From: Mucilaginibacter_A sp050954285
Lineage (GTDB): Bacteria; Bacteroidota; Bacteroidia; Sphingobacteriales; Sphingobacteriaceae
Direction: 5' to 3'
NCBI GenBank assembly: GCA_050954285.1
Contig: JBPBPL010000018.1
Span: forward strand, 79,673 to 143,672
Length of the DNA stretch: 64,000 nt
This document shows positions 34,241 through 42,666 of this stretch, one piece after another; positions within the stretch are counted from its first letter, which is position 1, and each line of letters starts with the position of its first letter. A program made the position numbers and the translations under genes. Under the pieces are notes generated by a model. That model saw only the letters and a list, made by a program, of their open reading frames with translations, did not search any database and had not been told where the DNA came from.

Positions 34241-35052
34241 AGTTGCGCAATCAGTTCTTTAAGGATTAATGTCATTTTGGGTTCGGCTGCTTGTGCAATT
34301 GCAATGATTTCTTCTACCGAAACCGGCTGCAGTTTGTCCGGAAAACCTTCATCTGTTACTACGGAAATAGCAAAAACCGGTAAACTCATGTGGTTGGCCA
34401 CAATTACTTCCGGCACGGTACTCATGCCCACGGCATCGCCACCGATGATGCGCAGATAACGGTATTCGGCACGGGTTTCCAAATTCGGACCGGTTACCGA
34501 AACATAAACGCCTTTGTGGCAGGCAATACTGTTTTTACCGGCAATATTTAAGGCGATTTCGATCAGATCTTTACGGTAAGGCTGACTCATATCCGGGAAA
34601 CGCGGGCCGAGGTCTTCATCATTATTGCCACGCAACGGGTTGTCAGGTTGCAGGTTGATATGATCTTCAATCACCATCAAATCACCTTTTTTAAACGCCG
34701 GATTCAAGGCACCGCTGGCATTGGAAACCAGCAATGTTTTAATGCCCAGCATCTTCATAATCCGCACCGGAAACGTAATTTGCTGCATCGAATAACCTTC
34801 ATAATAATGCAAACGGCCTTGCATGGCCACCACTTTTTTGCCGGCCAGTATCCCGAAAATTAATTTGCCGGAGTGAAATTCTAAAGTCGAAATCGGGAAA
34901 TCCGGAATATTGCTATACATCAGCTGCTTTTCAACCTGTATTTCATTTACCAAGCCGCCCAGTCCGGTTCCTAAAATAATACCGATTTCCGGCTCAAAAC
35001 CATTAATCCGGCTTTGTATATATGCGGTTGTTTTTCTGATACTTTCTAACAT
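34237..35052 (-). CDS. punA: Purine nucleoside phosphorylase
   Basis: PNP cleaves inosine and guanosine with phosphate to the base and ribose 1-phosphate. The 271-residue trimeric-type PNP has GIILGTGLGGL, the phosphate-site HYYEGY, SNASGALNPAFKKGDLMVIEDHINLQPDNPLRG, and VGMSTVPEVIVA with the catalytic loop; Asn is in SVVTDEG. It is flanked by lpxK upstream (50-base overlap) and the porin downstream. An element copy (34525-34539) sits inside. Confidence 0.94.
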   Translation of the reverse strand: MLESIRKTTAYIQSRINGFEPEIGIILGTGLGGLVNEIQVEKQLMYSNIPDFPISTLEFHSGKLIFGILAGKKVVAMQGRLHYYEGYSMQQITFPVRIMKMLGIKTLLVSNASGALNPAFKKGDLMVIEDHINLQPDNPLRGNNDEDLGPRFPDMSQPYRKDLIEIALNIAGKNSIACHKGVYVSVTGPNLETRAEYRYLRIIGGDAVGMSTVPEVIVANHMSLPVFAISVVTDEGFPDKLQPVSVEEIIAIAQAAEPKMTLILKELIAQL

Positions 35053-36079
35053 AATTTTCTATGATCTGCTGAAACGCCGGTGCTCCATCATCTAAAAATA
35101 AAATCCCGATCGGTGCCACAAAAACCGGCAAACCAGCCAGCAACGTTTGCAATGCAGGTTCTTGTAAACGTTGCGCATCTTTTTCTGTTGTGATGACCGC
35201 TTTATTTATTGCCGGACAAGCCGCAAAATCTGCAACAAGTTTACTTATATTTTTGATGGTAAACGGGTGATGATCGGGATAATTATACGGCACAACGCCT
35301 GCAAACTGCATACGCAAATGTTGCAGCAACGGTTTCGGGTTTGCAATGCCTGTGAGCACAAACAAAGTAGATTTTGGGTCGATAAAAACAGCATCTCCCG
35401 AAGGAAAAAATGGTTTAAACGGCTGATAAACAATCGAGGTAAAAAACAAATTTTGATGCGGTAAAAGAAGCATCTGCTTCCGGATTTGCGCTTGGTTCTC
35501 TGCGGATAATTCTGCTGGGCATTTACTGATTACAATCACATCCGCACGGTTTCTGCCCGAAAACGGCTCGCGGTAATTGCCCGCCGGAAGTAAGAAATGC
35601 GGTTCATTTAATTTCCCGTAATCAAACAGTAAAATACTTAAACCAGGTTTTAAAGAACGGTGCTGAAAAGCATCATCCAGCAAAATCAAATCATGATCCG
35701 ACTGCAATTTTTCTACACCTTCCACACGGCTTTCGCAAACGGCAACTGTAATATCCGGAAATTTTTGTTTGAACTGAAGCGGTTCATCGCCAACTGTTTT
35801 GGCCGTACTGTTTTTATCGGCATAAAAAAAGCCTTTGGTTTGGCGGCCATAACCTCGGCTCAACGTTGCAATTTTATGCTGAGGCTGGAGCAGGCGGATC
35901 AAATATTCTGTCATCGGACTTTTGCCTGCGCCGCCAGCTTCCAGGTTGCCAATCACGATGATGGGTAGCTCAAATTTCAGGCTTTTAAAAATTTCAAAAT
36001 CGTAAAAGTAATTGCGGATGATGGTGATCAAACCGTAAAGCAGCGAGAAGGGGAGAAGCAGGTAGCGGAAATAGCGCAT
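35003..36079 (-). CDS. lpxK: Tetraacyldisaccharide 4'-kinase (lipid A)
   Basis: LpxK phosphorylates the 4' position of the lipid A disaccharide at the inner face of the inner membrane. The 358-residue protein has an N-terminal membrane-associating helix (FRYLLLPFSLLYGLITIIRN), a Walker A motif AGGAGKS at 48-54 and DDAFQHRSL further on, all typical. The C-terminus overlaps punA by 50 bases. Three copies of the interspersed element are inside this one gene (35381-35395, 35461-35474, 35804-35818), the densest intragenic case in the window. The kinase is one of two Kdo/lipid A loci here. Confidence 0.95.
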   Translation of the reverse strand: MRYFRYLLLPFSLLYGLITIIRNYFYDFEIFKSLKFELPIIVIGNLEAGGAGKSPMTEYLIRLLQPQHKIATLSRGYGRQTKGFFYADKNSTAKTVGDEPLQFKQKFPDITVAVCESRVEGVEKLQSDHDLILLDDAFQHRSLKPGLSILLFDYGKLNEPHFLLPAGNYREPFSGRNRADVIVISKCPAELSAENQAQIRKQMLLLPHQNLFFTSIVYQPFKPFFPSGDAVFIDPKSTLFVLTGIANPKPLLQHLRMQFAGVVPYNYPDHHPFTIKNISKLVADFAACPAINKAVITTEKDAQRLQEPALQTLLAGLPVFVAPIGILFLDDGAPAFQQIIENYVRKYQKNNRIYTKPD

Positions 36080-36143
36080 CGTTAGGAAAAAGCGTTTATT
36101 TTCAACCTAAAATTTGTGCTTTGCTCCATTTATTTTGTTTGCT

Positions 36144-36158
36144 GATGCTTTTTTTATC
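36144..36158 (+). repeat. Interspersed element copy upstream of the 36260 gene
   Basis: GATGCTTTTTTTATC, one base off the TTC flavour, followed by AACCAAAAATAAAAT. Confidence 0.65.
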
Positions 36159-36259
36159 AACCAAAAATAAAATAATTATGGTGATCCAAACAGTTTCTAT
36201 AGCTTCAAATTTTATATTTACGCAAACATCACGCTCATTTTTCTGTATTTTAGCTGACA

Positions 36260-36598
36260 ATGTTGAAAAAGACTTTAAAAATCACCGTTAGTGCCGGCTT
36301 CATCCTGATCTTGATGATCAAGATGTTTATTCCGGTTACAGCTGTTTTTATCAGTCATTTTTCTAAGCAGATTAAAACCGTTATTTTAATTGCTGATCAG
36401 GAAAACAACGACGAAAAATCACAAGATTTTAAAGATTTTATCAGCAAAACCAAAAAAGAAATTGACAAGGTTTTTGTTTGTGAAGAAGCATTTGTGCCGC
36501 TTGTTATCCACATTCAAATGCTGTACAAGCAACAGGATTTTTTGTTCAAACAAACGCACTTTCCCGCAATTCTTACGCCGCCGCCAAATCTGGTTTAA
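36260..36598 (+). CDS. Small membrane-anchored hypothetical protein, 112 residues
   Basis: A hydrophobic segment (ISAGFILILMIKMFIPVTAVFI region, about 9-31) forms a likely N-terminal anchor, followed by a charged helical segment and a Pro-rich end (TPPPNLV). I do not recognise the family. An element copy (36338-36352) lies within the codons after the anchor. It precedes the YoaK-family gene by 94 bases and a GTT-flavour element copy. Confidence 0.45.
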   Translation: MLKKTLKITVSAGFILILMIKMFIPVTAVFISHFSKQIKTVILIADQENNDEKSQDFKDFISKTKKEIDKVFVCEEAFVPLVIHIQMLYKQQDFLFKQTHFPAILTPPPNLV

Positions 36599-36650
36599 TG
36601 GTTAGTTACAAAACCATCTCCTGCCGGAAACCTTTTTAAACAAGCTTTCG

Positions 36651-36665
36651 GTACTGTTTTTATAC
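36651..36665 (+). repeat. Interspersed element copy upstream of the YoaK-family gene
   Basis: GGTACTGTTTTTATA followed by CCTTATTTTT, 27 bases before the next ATG. Confidence 0.65.
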
Positions 36666-36691
36666 CTTATTTTTCTATTAAAATAGCTTTT

Positions 36692-37447
36692 ATGCTGAGA
36701 AAATTAAAAGAAAAGCGGACGCTAAAAGATAATTTGCTGCTGGCATCTTCTACCGCTTTTGTGGCCGGGATGACGAATGTTGCCGGCGCAATTGCTTTCC
36801 TATCGTTTACCAGTAACATTACCGGCCACGTGGCAATGCTCGCTCAAAAAATTGTAAACAAAGAACATCACGATGTAATGGTTTATAGTTTGTGGCTGCT
36901 GCTGTTTTTACTGGGTGCTTTTACGGCTAATTTCATCACCAAATCTTACAGTAAAAAAGGCAGTTACCGCGCTCATGCTGTGCCGGTTTTTCTGGAAATC
37001 CTGATCCTTTTTGTAGTGGCAGTTTACGGGCATAATTATTATACCGAAACACAAACTGAACGGGAAATTATCATCGGTGCCATGCTGTTTTCAATGGGTT
37101 TGCAGAACGGTTTGGTTTCTACCATCTCCGGCGGATTGGTAAAAACCACGCATTTAACCGGTTTATTTACAGATTTAGGCGGAGAATTATCCGAATATCT
37201 GCACATCGAAAAAGAAAAAACCGGTCCGGTAAAACAGCGGCTGATGATCCGTTTTACCATTCTGAGCTTTTATTTGGCTGGCGGCATCATCGGCGGAATC
37301 ATGTTTGAAGCTTATGATTTCCGGATATTTTATTTCATCCCGCTTATCCTGCTTACTATTTTGTATTACGATATATCAGAGGTAATTTTATATCGCACTG
37401 CCAAGTTTCTGATTTATCCTTTTAAAAGAAAACAACCTACCAATTAA
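36692..37447 (+). CDS. YoaK family (DUF1275) membrane protein
   Basis: The 251-residue protein has about six TM helices and the family signature TAFVAGMTNVAGAIAFLSFTSNITGHVAMLA near the N-terminus, then FSMGLQNGLVSTISGGLVKTTHLTGLFTDLGGELSEYL. DUF1275 (YoaK) proteins are small inner-membrane proteins of unknown transport function. The carbonic anhydrase gene follows after 39 bases, possibly in one transcript. Confidence 0.88.
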   Translation: MLRKLKEKRTLKDNLLLASSTAFVAGMTNVAGAIAFLSFTSNITGHVAMLAQKIVNKEHHDVMVYSLWLLLFLLGAFTANFITKSYSKKGSYRAHAVPVFLEILILFVVAVYGHNYYTETQTEREIIIGAMLFSMGLQNGLVSTISGGLVKTTHLTGLFTDLGGELSEYLHIEKEKTGPVKQRLMIRFTILSFYLAGGIIGGIMFEAYDFRIFYFIPLILLTILYYDISEVILYRTAKFLIYPFKRKQPTN

Positions 37448-37486
37448 TGGTTTCACAGGCCTGAAAACCTATAAAAAATTAAAACT

Positions 37487-38155
37487 ATGGATACGAGTAA
37501 TCATCAAATTCACGATACCAGCCACATTACTTACGATAGCCTGCTGGAAGGTAATAAAACGTTTGTAGCCAACACTTTAAAAGAAGACGAACAATATTTT
37601 GAGAAACTGGCGAACGGACAAAAACCACCCATTTTGTGGATTGGCTGCGCCGATAGCCGCGTGCCAGCCAACCAGATTACCAATACCAAACCTGGCGAAA
37701 TATTTGTTCACCGGAATATTGCCAACATGGTGATCCATACTGATATGAATATGCTTTCGGTGCTGGATTATGCTGTTAATGTGTTGGAAGTAAAGCATGT
37801 AATAGTTTGTGGCCACTACGGCTGCGGTGGCGTAACGGCTGCATTAACCAGCAAAACTTACGGTATTATTGATAACTGGCTGCGCCACATTAAGGATGTG
37901 TACCGTTTGCACGCTTTTGAGCTGGATTTGATTAGCGATCCAATACAGCGTGGCAACCGCCTGGTAGAATTTAATGTGATGGAAGGCGTACACAATTTGT
38001 GCAAAACATCCATCATTCAAAACGCCTGGGAAAATGGCAAAACACTGAGCGTGCACGGCTGGGTTTACGAACTGAATACCGGTTTTATCACCGATTTAAA
38101 AGTAAGCACCAATTCCAGCAATAATATGAATGAGGTATTTAAGTTTAATTATTAA
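37487..38155 (+). CDS. Carbonic anhydrase, beta class
   Basis: It interconverts CO2 and bicarbonate with zinc. The 222-residue cytoplasmic protein has the zinc ligands Cys54, Asp56 (in CADSR), His110 and Cys113 (HYGCGG), and Arg58 pairing with Asp56. The pattern GCADSRVPANQI and VCGHYGCGGV is diagnostic for type II beta enzymes. A strong terminator follows 7 bases after the stop. Confidence 0.97.
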   Translation: MDTSNHQIHDTSHITYDSLLEGNKTFVANTLKEDEQYFEKLANGQKPPILWIGCADSRVPANQITNTKPGEIFVHRNIANMVIHTDMNMLSVLDYAVNVLEVKHVIVCGHYGCGGVTAALTSKTYGIIDNWLRHIKDVYRLHAFELDLISDPIQRGNRLVEFNVMEGVHNLCKTSIIQNAWENGKTLSVHGWVYELNTGFITDLKVSTNSSNNMNEVFKFNY

Positions 38156-38162
38156 TTTTTTG

Positions 38163-38194
38163 AAAAAGGCTGATTAATTGGAATCAGCCTTTTT
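38163..38194 (+). terminator. Intrinsic terminator after the carbonic anhydrase
   Basis: A perfect 13-bp stem (38163-38175 with 38182-38194) around a 6-base loop, with GGCTGATT core and A/T-run ends. Confidence 0.88.
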
Positions 38195-38241
38195 AAGTTC
38201 TTATTTAATAAAGAATAAAAATTTCTCTTCAATTTTAGTCC

Positions 38242-38256
38242 GATAAAAGAAGCATT
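38242..38256 (-). repeat. Interspersed element copy upstream of kdsA
   Basis: GATAAAAGAAGCATT, preceded by AATTTTAGTCC, lies between the carbonic anhydrase terminator and the kdsA promoter. Confidence 0.75.
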
Positions 38257-38283
38257 CGGCAATTTACCCGTTCAATTTTTCGG

Positions 38284-38312
38284 TTGAAATTTCTGCCATT
38301 AATCTATCTTTG
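38284..38312 (+). promoter_or_regulatory. kdsA promoter
   Basis: TTG at 38284-38286 and TATCTTTG at 38305-38312 with 18 bases between match the Bacteroidota -33/-7 consensus very well. The start codon is 20 bases downstream. Confidence 0.6.
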
Positions 38313-38332
38313 ATTTTTATTAATTTGATCAA

Positions 38333-39115
38333 ATGGATTACAATCTCCTCCAAACCAAACCTTTTTTTATTGTTGGCCCCTGCGTGATGGAAAATCGCGA
38401 CTTGCTGTTTTTAGTAGCAGAAAAACTGGTTAATATTCGCGAGAAGCTGGGTGTAACCATCATTTTTAAATCCTCTTTTGATAAGGCCAACCGTACTTCC
38501 ATTCATTCGTATCGCGGGCCGGGGTTGGAAAAAGGAATGGAATTGTTACAAGCCGTAAAAGATACTTTTGGTTTGCCGGTAACTACGGATATTCATGAAC
38601 CTTATCAGGCAAAAATTGCTGCTGAAGTGGTAGATATTCTGCAAATTCCGGCCTTTCTTTGTCGCCAAACAGATCTGCTGGTGGCCGCTGCTGAGACGGG
38701 TAAAATCGTCAACATCAAAAAAGCGCAGTTTTTATCCGGTCAGGATATGTTTTATCCGGCACAAAAAGTAGCAGAAGCAGGCAATAACCAGGTAATTTTA
38801 ACGGAACGCGGAAACAGCTTTGGTTATAATAACCTGGCCGTTGATTTCCGGAATTTGGATGATATGAAAGCTTTTGGCTATCCGGTTTGCATGGATTGCA
38901 CGCATTCCATTCAGCGGCCAGGCGGTGCGGGCGGCAAAACCGGTGGCGACCGCAAATTTGTGCCTTTCATGGCTCGCGCGGCAAAAGCCTTTGGTGCAAA
39001 CGGTTACTTTATCGAAACACATCCTGATCCTGACCAGGCCTTGAGTGACGGCCCAAATATGCTTTATTTAAATAATTTGGAAGGTTTGATCAGCGAACTT
39101 ATCGATGCAAAATAG
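38333..39115 (+). CDS. kdsA: 3-deoxy-8-phosphooctulonate synthase
   Basis: KdsA condenses arabinose 5-phosphate with PEP to Kdo-8-phosphate for lipopolysaccharide. The 260-residue TIM barrel has FFIVGPCVMENRDLL, FKSSFDKANRTS, VTTDIHE, IPAFLCRQTDLLVAAA, NIKKAQFLSGQDM, ERGNSFGYNNLAVDFRN and CTHSIQRPGG, the PEP- and A5P-binding motifs in the expected order. It is shorter than E. coli KdsA (284) but complete. kdsD overlaps its 3' end by 11 bases. Confidence 0.97.
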   Translation: MDYNLLQTKPFFIVGPCVMENRDLLFLVAEKLVNIREKLGVTIIFKSSFDKANRTSIHSYRGPGLEKGMELLQAVKDTFGLPVTTDIHEPYQAKIAAEVVDILQIPAFLCRQTDLLVAAAETGKIVNIKKAQFLSGQDMFYPAQKVAEAGNNQVILTERGNSFGYNNLAVDFRNLDDMKAFGYPVCMDCTHSIQRPGGAGGKTGGDRKFVPFMARAAKAFGANGYFIETHPDPDQALSDGPNMLYLNNLEGLISELIDAK

Positions 39116-40052
39116 TAAACTTTCTGTTGCCAGGCGGGTTTTTCAGGTAGAAATAGAATCGTTACAACAAGTTGCCAGTCAGTTAGATGAACAATTTGAC
39201 CGGGCAATAGAAATCATTTTAAACGCCACCGGAAAAGTGATCGTTTCCGGTATCGGCAAATCCGGCCTGATCGGCAAAAAGATCGTTGCCACACTTTCAA
39301 GCACCGGCACGCCTGCTTATTTTTTGCATCCGAGCGAAGCTTTTCATGGTGATTTGGGTATTATCAGCAAAGACGATGTGCTTATTTTGATTTCTTTTTC
39401 GGGAGAAACCGACGAAGTTTTAAAAGTGATTCCGTTCCTGAAATGGCACGAAAACCACTTGATTGCAATCACCGGAAACCCAAATTCTACACTGGCAAAA
39501 AACGCAGATTGCTGCCTGAAACTGATGATTACGCAGGAAGCTTGCCCGCTGCAATTGGCACCAACTTCTTCCACTACAGCCATGCTGGTTTTGGGCGATG
39601 CGCTGGCAATTGCTTTGATGGAAGCCCGAAATTTTCAGCAGGAAGATTTTGCGCGTTTCCATCCGGGCGGAAGTTTGGGCCGGAAACTGATTACCCGCGT
39701 AAAAGATTTGATGCGGACAGATCATTTACCCTTTATTAAAGCAGATGCTTCTTTTACCGACCTGATTTTAGCAATGTCTGCCGGGCGTTTGGGTTTGGTC
39801 ATTGTGGGCGATGAAAATAAGGCAGAAGGCATTGTTACCGATGGCGATTTGCGGCGCGGACTGGTTCGGTTTCCGGATACATCGCTGATTAAAATTGCAG
39901 ATATCTTCAACCCAAATCCAATTATTATTGCCGAGAATGAATTTATCAGCGAAGCCGAAAACCTGATGAACCGAAAAAAAATTGCCACGATTTTAGTTGG
40001 CGATGCCGAAAAAAGTATTGTAAAAGGAGTATATCAGATTTATAATTCCTGA
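39105..40052 (+). CDS. kdsD: D-arabinose 5-phosphate isomerase
   Basis: KdsD makes arabinose 5-phosphate from ribulose 5-phosphate, the substrate of KdsA, so the two genes form a Kdo module. The 315-residue protein has an N-terminal SIS domain (VSGIGKSGLIGKKIVATLSSTGTPAYFLHPSEAFHGDLG, then ITGNPNSTLA) and two C-terminal CBS motifs (LVIVGDENKAEGIVTDGDLRR and ATILVGDAEKSIVKGV). It overlaps kdsA. An element copy inside (39744-39758) codes for ADASFTD in the linker between the SIS and CBS parts. Confidence 0.95.
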   Translation: MQNSKLSVARRVFQVEIESLQQVASQLDEQFDRAIEIILNATGKVIVSGIGKSGLIGKKIVATLSSTGTPAYFLHPSEAFHGDLGIISKDDVLILISFSGETDEVLKVIPFLKWHENHLIAITGNPNSTLAKNADCCLKLMITQEACPLQLAPTSSTTAMLVLGDALAIALMEARNFQQEDFARFHPGGSLGRKLITRVKDLMRTDHLPFIKADASFTDLILAMSAGRLGLVIVGDENKAEGIVTDGDLRRGLVRFPDTSLIKIADIFNPNPIIIAENEFISEAENLMNRKKIATILVGDAEKSIVKGVYQIYNS

Positions 40053-40067
40053 TGGTTTCCTGCCGTT

Positions 40068-40095
40068 TTTGCTTTCTCGAAAATTAATATATTTG
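40068..40095 (+). promoter_or_regulatory. Promoter of the UDP-sugar dehydrogenase gene
   Basis: TTTG at 40068-40071, 16 bases of spacing and TATATTTG at 40088-40095 match the consensus, 16 bases before the ATG. Confidence 0.5.
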
Positions 40096-40111
40096 CCATC
40101 TTCCTATCAAA

Positions 40112-41434
40112 ATGTCTGGTTTAAACGATAAAAAATCTCATTTCATTTACCAAAAACCAGATCAGATCAAAATTGCTGTCATCGGTTTGGGTTACGTTGG
40201 CTTGCCATTGGCCGTAGCATTTGCTGTAAAGTATGAAGTTGTCGGGTTTGATATCAGTGCTAAAAGAATTGACGGACTATTAAGCGGTTTTGATCGTACG
40301 CGAGAAGTGGAACCTGCACATTTACAGGAAGTTTTGGTTCCACGTGGAAAACTTTTGTGTACTTCTAAAACAGAAAAATTAGGTGATTGTAATGTGTTTA
40401 TTGTGGCCGTACCAACGCCAACAGACAAGCACAACCGTCCGGATTTAAGGTTGATAAAAGAAGCAAGCGTTCTGGTTGGCAAAACTTTGAAAAAAGGCGA
40501 TCTGGTGATTTATGAATCCACTGTTTATCCCGGCGTAACTGAGGATGAATGTGTACCGGTTTTGGAAGCAACCTCTGGCTTAACTTTTAACCAGGATTTT
40601 TTCGCCGGATATTCTCCAGAGCGTATTAATCCCGGCGATAAAGAGCATACTTTAATCAATATTAAAAAAATAACTTCCGGTTCTACGCCCGAAGCGGCAG
40701 CTTTTGTAAACGAAATATATCTGTCGATTGTGCTGGCCGGAACGCATTTGGCACCAAGCATCCGGGTGGCAGAAGCTGCAAAAGTGATTGAAAATTCGCA
40801 GCGCGACATTAATATTGCTTTTGTAAATGAGCTGGCTAAAATTTTCAATCTGATGGGCATCGATACTGGCGAAGTTTTAGAAGCCGCCAGTACCAAATGG
40901 AATTTCCTGAATTTCAAACCCGGTTTGGTTGGCGGCCATTGCACGGGAATCGATCCGTATTATCTGGCGCAAAAAGCGCAGGAAGTTGGTTATCATCCGG
41001 AAATTATTTTGGCCGGCCGCCGCTTAAATGATGGCATGGGCGCTTACATTGCGCTGGAAGTGATTAAGCTGATGGTTAAGAGAGATATTCTAGTTAAACG
41101 AGCTAAAGTTTTAATTTTAGGTTTTACTTTTAAGGAGAATTGTCCGGATGTGCGCAATACGCGTGTAATCGATATCATCCGTGTTTTTAGAGAATTTGAA
41201 ACTGATTTAACGGTTTATGATCCTTGGGCCGATCCGGAAGAAGTGAATCAGGAATATGGTTTTGCAACTTTTAATCAGCCCGAACAATTAAAAAATAATT
41301 ACGATGCGATTGTACTTTCTGTAGCGCATCAGGAATTCCGAGAACTGAATTTGGAGCTTTTAAAAAGCCAGCGCGCCATAATTTATGATGTAAAAGGAGT
41401 ATTGCCTGCTGGTCTGGCTGACGGCCGATTGTAA
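40112..41434 (+). CDS. Nucleotide-sugar 6-dehydrogenase (UDP-GlcNAc/GalNAc type)
   Basis: The 440-residue enzyme has a Rossmann NAD site (IAVIGLGYVGLPLAVAF, about 22-38), the thiohemiacetal Cys277 in GGHCTGIDPYYLAQKAQ and VLILGFTFKENCPDVRNTRVIDI in the C-terminal domain. Similarity is greatest to the TviB/WbpA/WbpO class that oxidises UDP-HexNAc to uronic acids for capsules or O-antigen, rather than to UDP-glucose dehydrogenase. The exact substrate is not certain. The epimerase gene follows after 73 bases. An element copy is embedded (40453-40467, coding LIKEAS). Confidence 0.9.
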   Translation: MSGLNDKKSHFIYQKPDQIKIAVIGLGYVGLPLAVAFAVKYEVVGFDISAKRIDGLLSGFDRTREVEPAHLQEVLVPRGKLLCTSKTEKLGDCNVFIVAVPTPTDKHNRPDLRLIKEASVLVGKTLKKGDLVIYESTVYPGVTEDECVPVLEATSGLTFNQDFFAGYSPERINPGDKEHTLINIKKITSGSTPEAAAFVNEIYLSIVLAGTHLAPSIRVAEAAKVIENSQRDINIAFVNELAKIFNLMGIDTGEVLEAASTKWNFLNFKPGLVGGHCTGIDPYYLAQKAQEVGYHPEIILAGRRLNDGMGAYIALEVIKLMVKRDILVKRAKVLILGFTFKENCPDVRNTRVIDIIRVFREFETDLTVYDPWADPEEVNQEYGFATFNQPEQLKNNYDAIVLSVAHQEFRELNLELLKSQRAIIYDVKGVLPAGLADGRL

Positions 41435-41507
41435 ATTTACGTTTGCTCCTGCATTTTTCTGAAACCTTTTGATTTTAAATTCATACAAAACAGCTGAAAG
41501 ATTATAT

Positions 41508-42563
41508 ATGAAAAAATTATTGGTAACCGGTTCCTCCGGCTTGATCGGTTCAGAAGTTTGTATTCATTTCGCTGATTTAGGCTGGGAAATCCACGGTATC
41601 GACAACAACCAGCGCGCTGTTTTTTTTGGTGTGAATGGAGATACGCGCTGGAATGAAAGCCGTTTAAAATCTCGCATAAAAACTTTTTTTCATCATGAAC
41701 TGGATATTCGAGATCGAAATGGCGTGATTGATCTGATCCAAACGATTAAACCTGATGCCATTGTTCACACGGCTGCGCAACCAAGCCATGATCGGGCGGC
41801 GGATATTCCGTTTGATGATTTCGATACGAATGCTGTCGGCACGTTCAATTTGCTGGAAGCTACGCGGAGATACAGTACCGAAATTCCGTTCGTACACATG
41901 TCTACCAATAAAGTTTATGGTGATGCGCCAAACGAAATTGAAATGGTGGAGCTGGAGAAACGCTGGGATTATGCCGATCCGAGTTTTGAACATGGAATTG
42001 CTGAAAATTTTCGCATCGATCAAACCAAACATTCGCTTTTTGGTGCTTCTAAAGTTTCTGCTGATATTTCTGTACAGGAATATGGCCGCTATTTTAATAT
42101 GCCAACAGCCTGTTTACGAGGTGGTTGCCTCACCGGTCCAAACCATACCGGGGTAGAATTGCATGGATTTTTGAGTTACCTGATCAAATGTAACCTTGAA
42201 GAGAAGCCTTATACCGTTTTTGGTTATAAAGGGAAGCAGGTGCGCGATAACATTCACTCTTACGATGTGGCGCGTTTTATTGAAGAATTTATCAAAGCGC
42301 CGCGCATAGCAGAAGTGTATAATTTGGGCGGCGGAAAAGATAATACTTGTTCGATTTGGGAAGCTTTTGACATCATTTCCAACATCAGTGGGAAAGAGAT
42401 GAAATACAGTTATAGCGAAACCAACCGCATCGGCGACCATATTTGCTATTATAGTGATTTGCGGAAAATGAAAACGCATTATCCCAACTGGCAGATTACT
42501 AAGCCGTTGGAAACCGTTTTTCAGGAAATTTATCAATCCTGGATTGAGCGGAACAAGCATTAA
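41508..42563 (+). CDS. NAD-dependent nucleotide-sugar epimerase (CDP-paratose 2-epimerase-like)
   Basis: The frame opens at 41469, but the ATG at 41508 starts with the NAD motif (MKKLLVTGSSGLIGSEV), so 351 residues are expected. AAQPSHDRAADIPFDDFDTNAVGTFNLLEATRRY matches CDP-paratose/tyvelose 2-epimerase relatives. At the SDR catalytic site, the usual YxxxK appears as FGASK (HSLFGASKVSAD): Phe replaces the Tyr, which I believe is common in this subfamily. With the preceding dehydrogenase it likely makes an unusual sugar nucleotide for a surface polysaccharide, but no glycosyltransferases are next to it. Confidence 0.82.
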   Translation: MKKLLVTGSSGLIGSEVCIHFADLGWEIHGIDNNQRAVFFGVNGDTRWNESRLKSRIKTFFHHELDIRDRNGVIDLIQTIKPDAIVHTAAQPSHDRAADIPFDDFDTNAVGTFNLLEATRRYSTEIPFVHMSTNKVYGDAPNEIEMVELEKRWDYADPSFEHGIAENFRIDQTKHSLFGASKVSADISVQEYGRYFNMPTACLRGGCLTGPNHTGVELHGFLSYLIKCNLEEKPYTVFGYKGKQVRDNIHSYDVARFIEEFIKAPRIAEVYNLGGGKDNTCSIWEAFDIISNISGKEMKYSYSETNRIGDHICYYSDLRKMKTHYPNWQITKPLETVFQEIYQSWIERNKH

Positions 42564-42572
42564 GAAACACGT

Positions 42573-42587
42573 GATGCTTCTTTTATC
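42573..42587 (+). repeat. Interspersed element copy after the epimerase gene
   Basis: GATGCTTCTTTTATC, consensus-perfect, 9 bases after the stop codon. Confidence 0.8.
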
Positions 42588-42666
42588 AACAAAAAAATGG
42601 TTTATCCGTTACATGCTTGAACTTTAAAAAGGATGGTTCTCCTTTAAAAATCAACCTGAAATAATT

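Noticed and set aside
36898..38420. Additional CTGTTTTTA matches at about 36900 and 38405
   Set aside because: They are codons for Leu-Phe-Leu in membrane or core segments and lack the GATR head and the tail, so I take them as chance.
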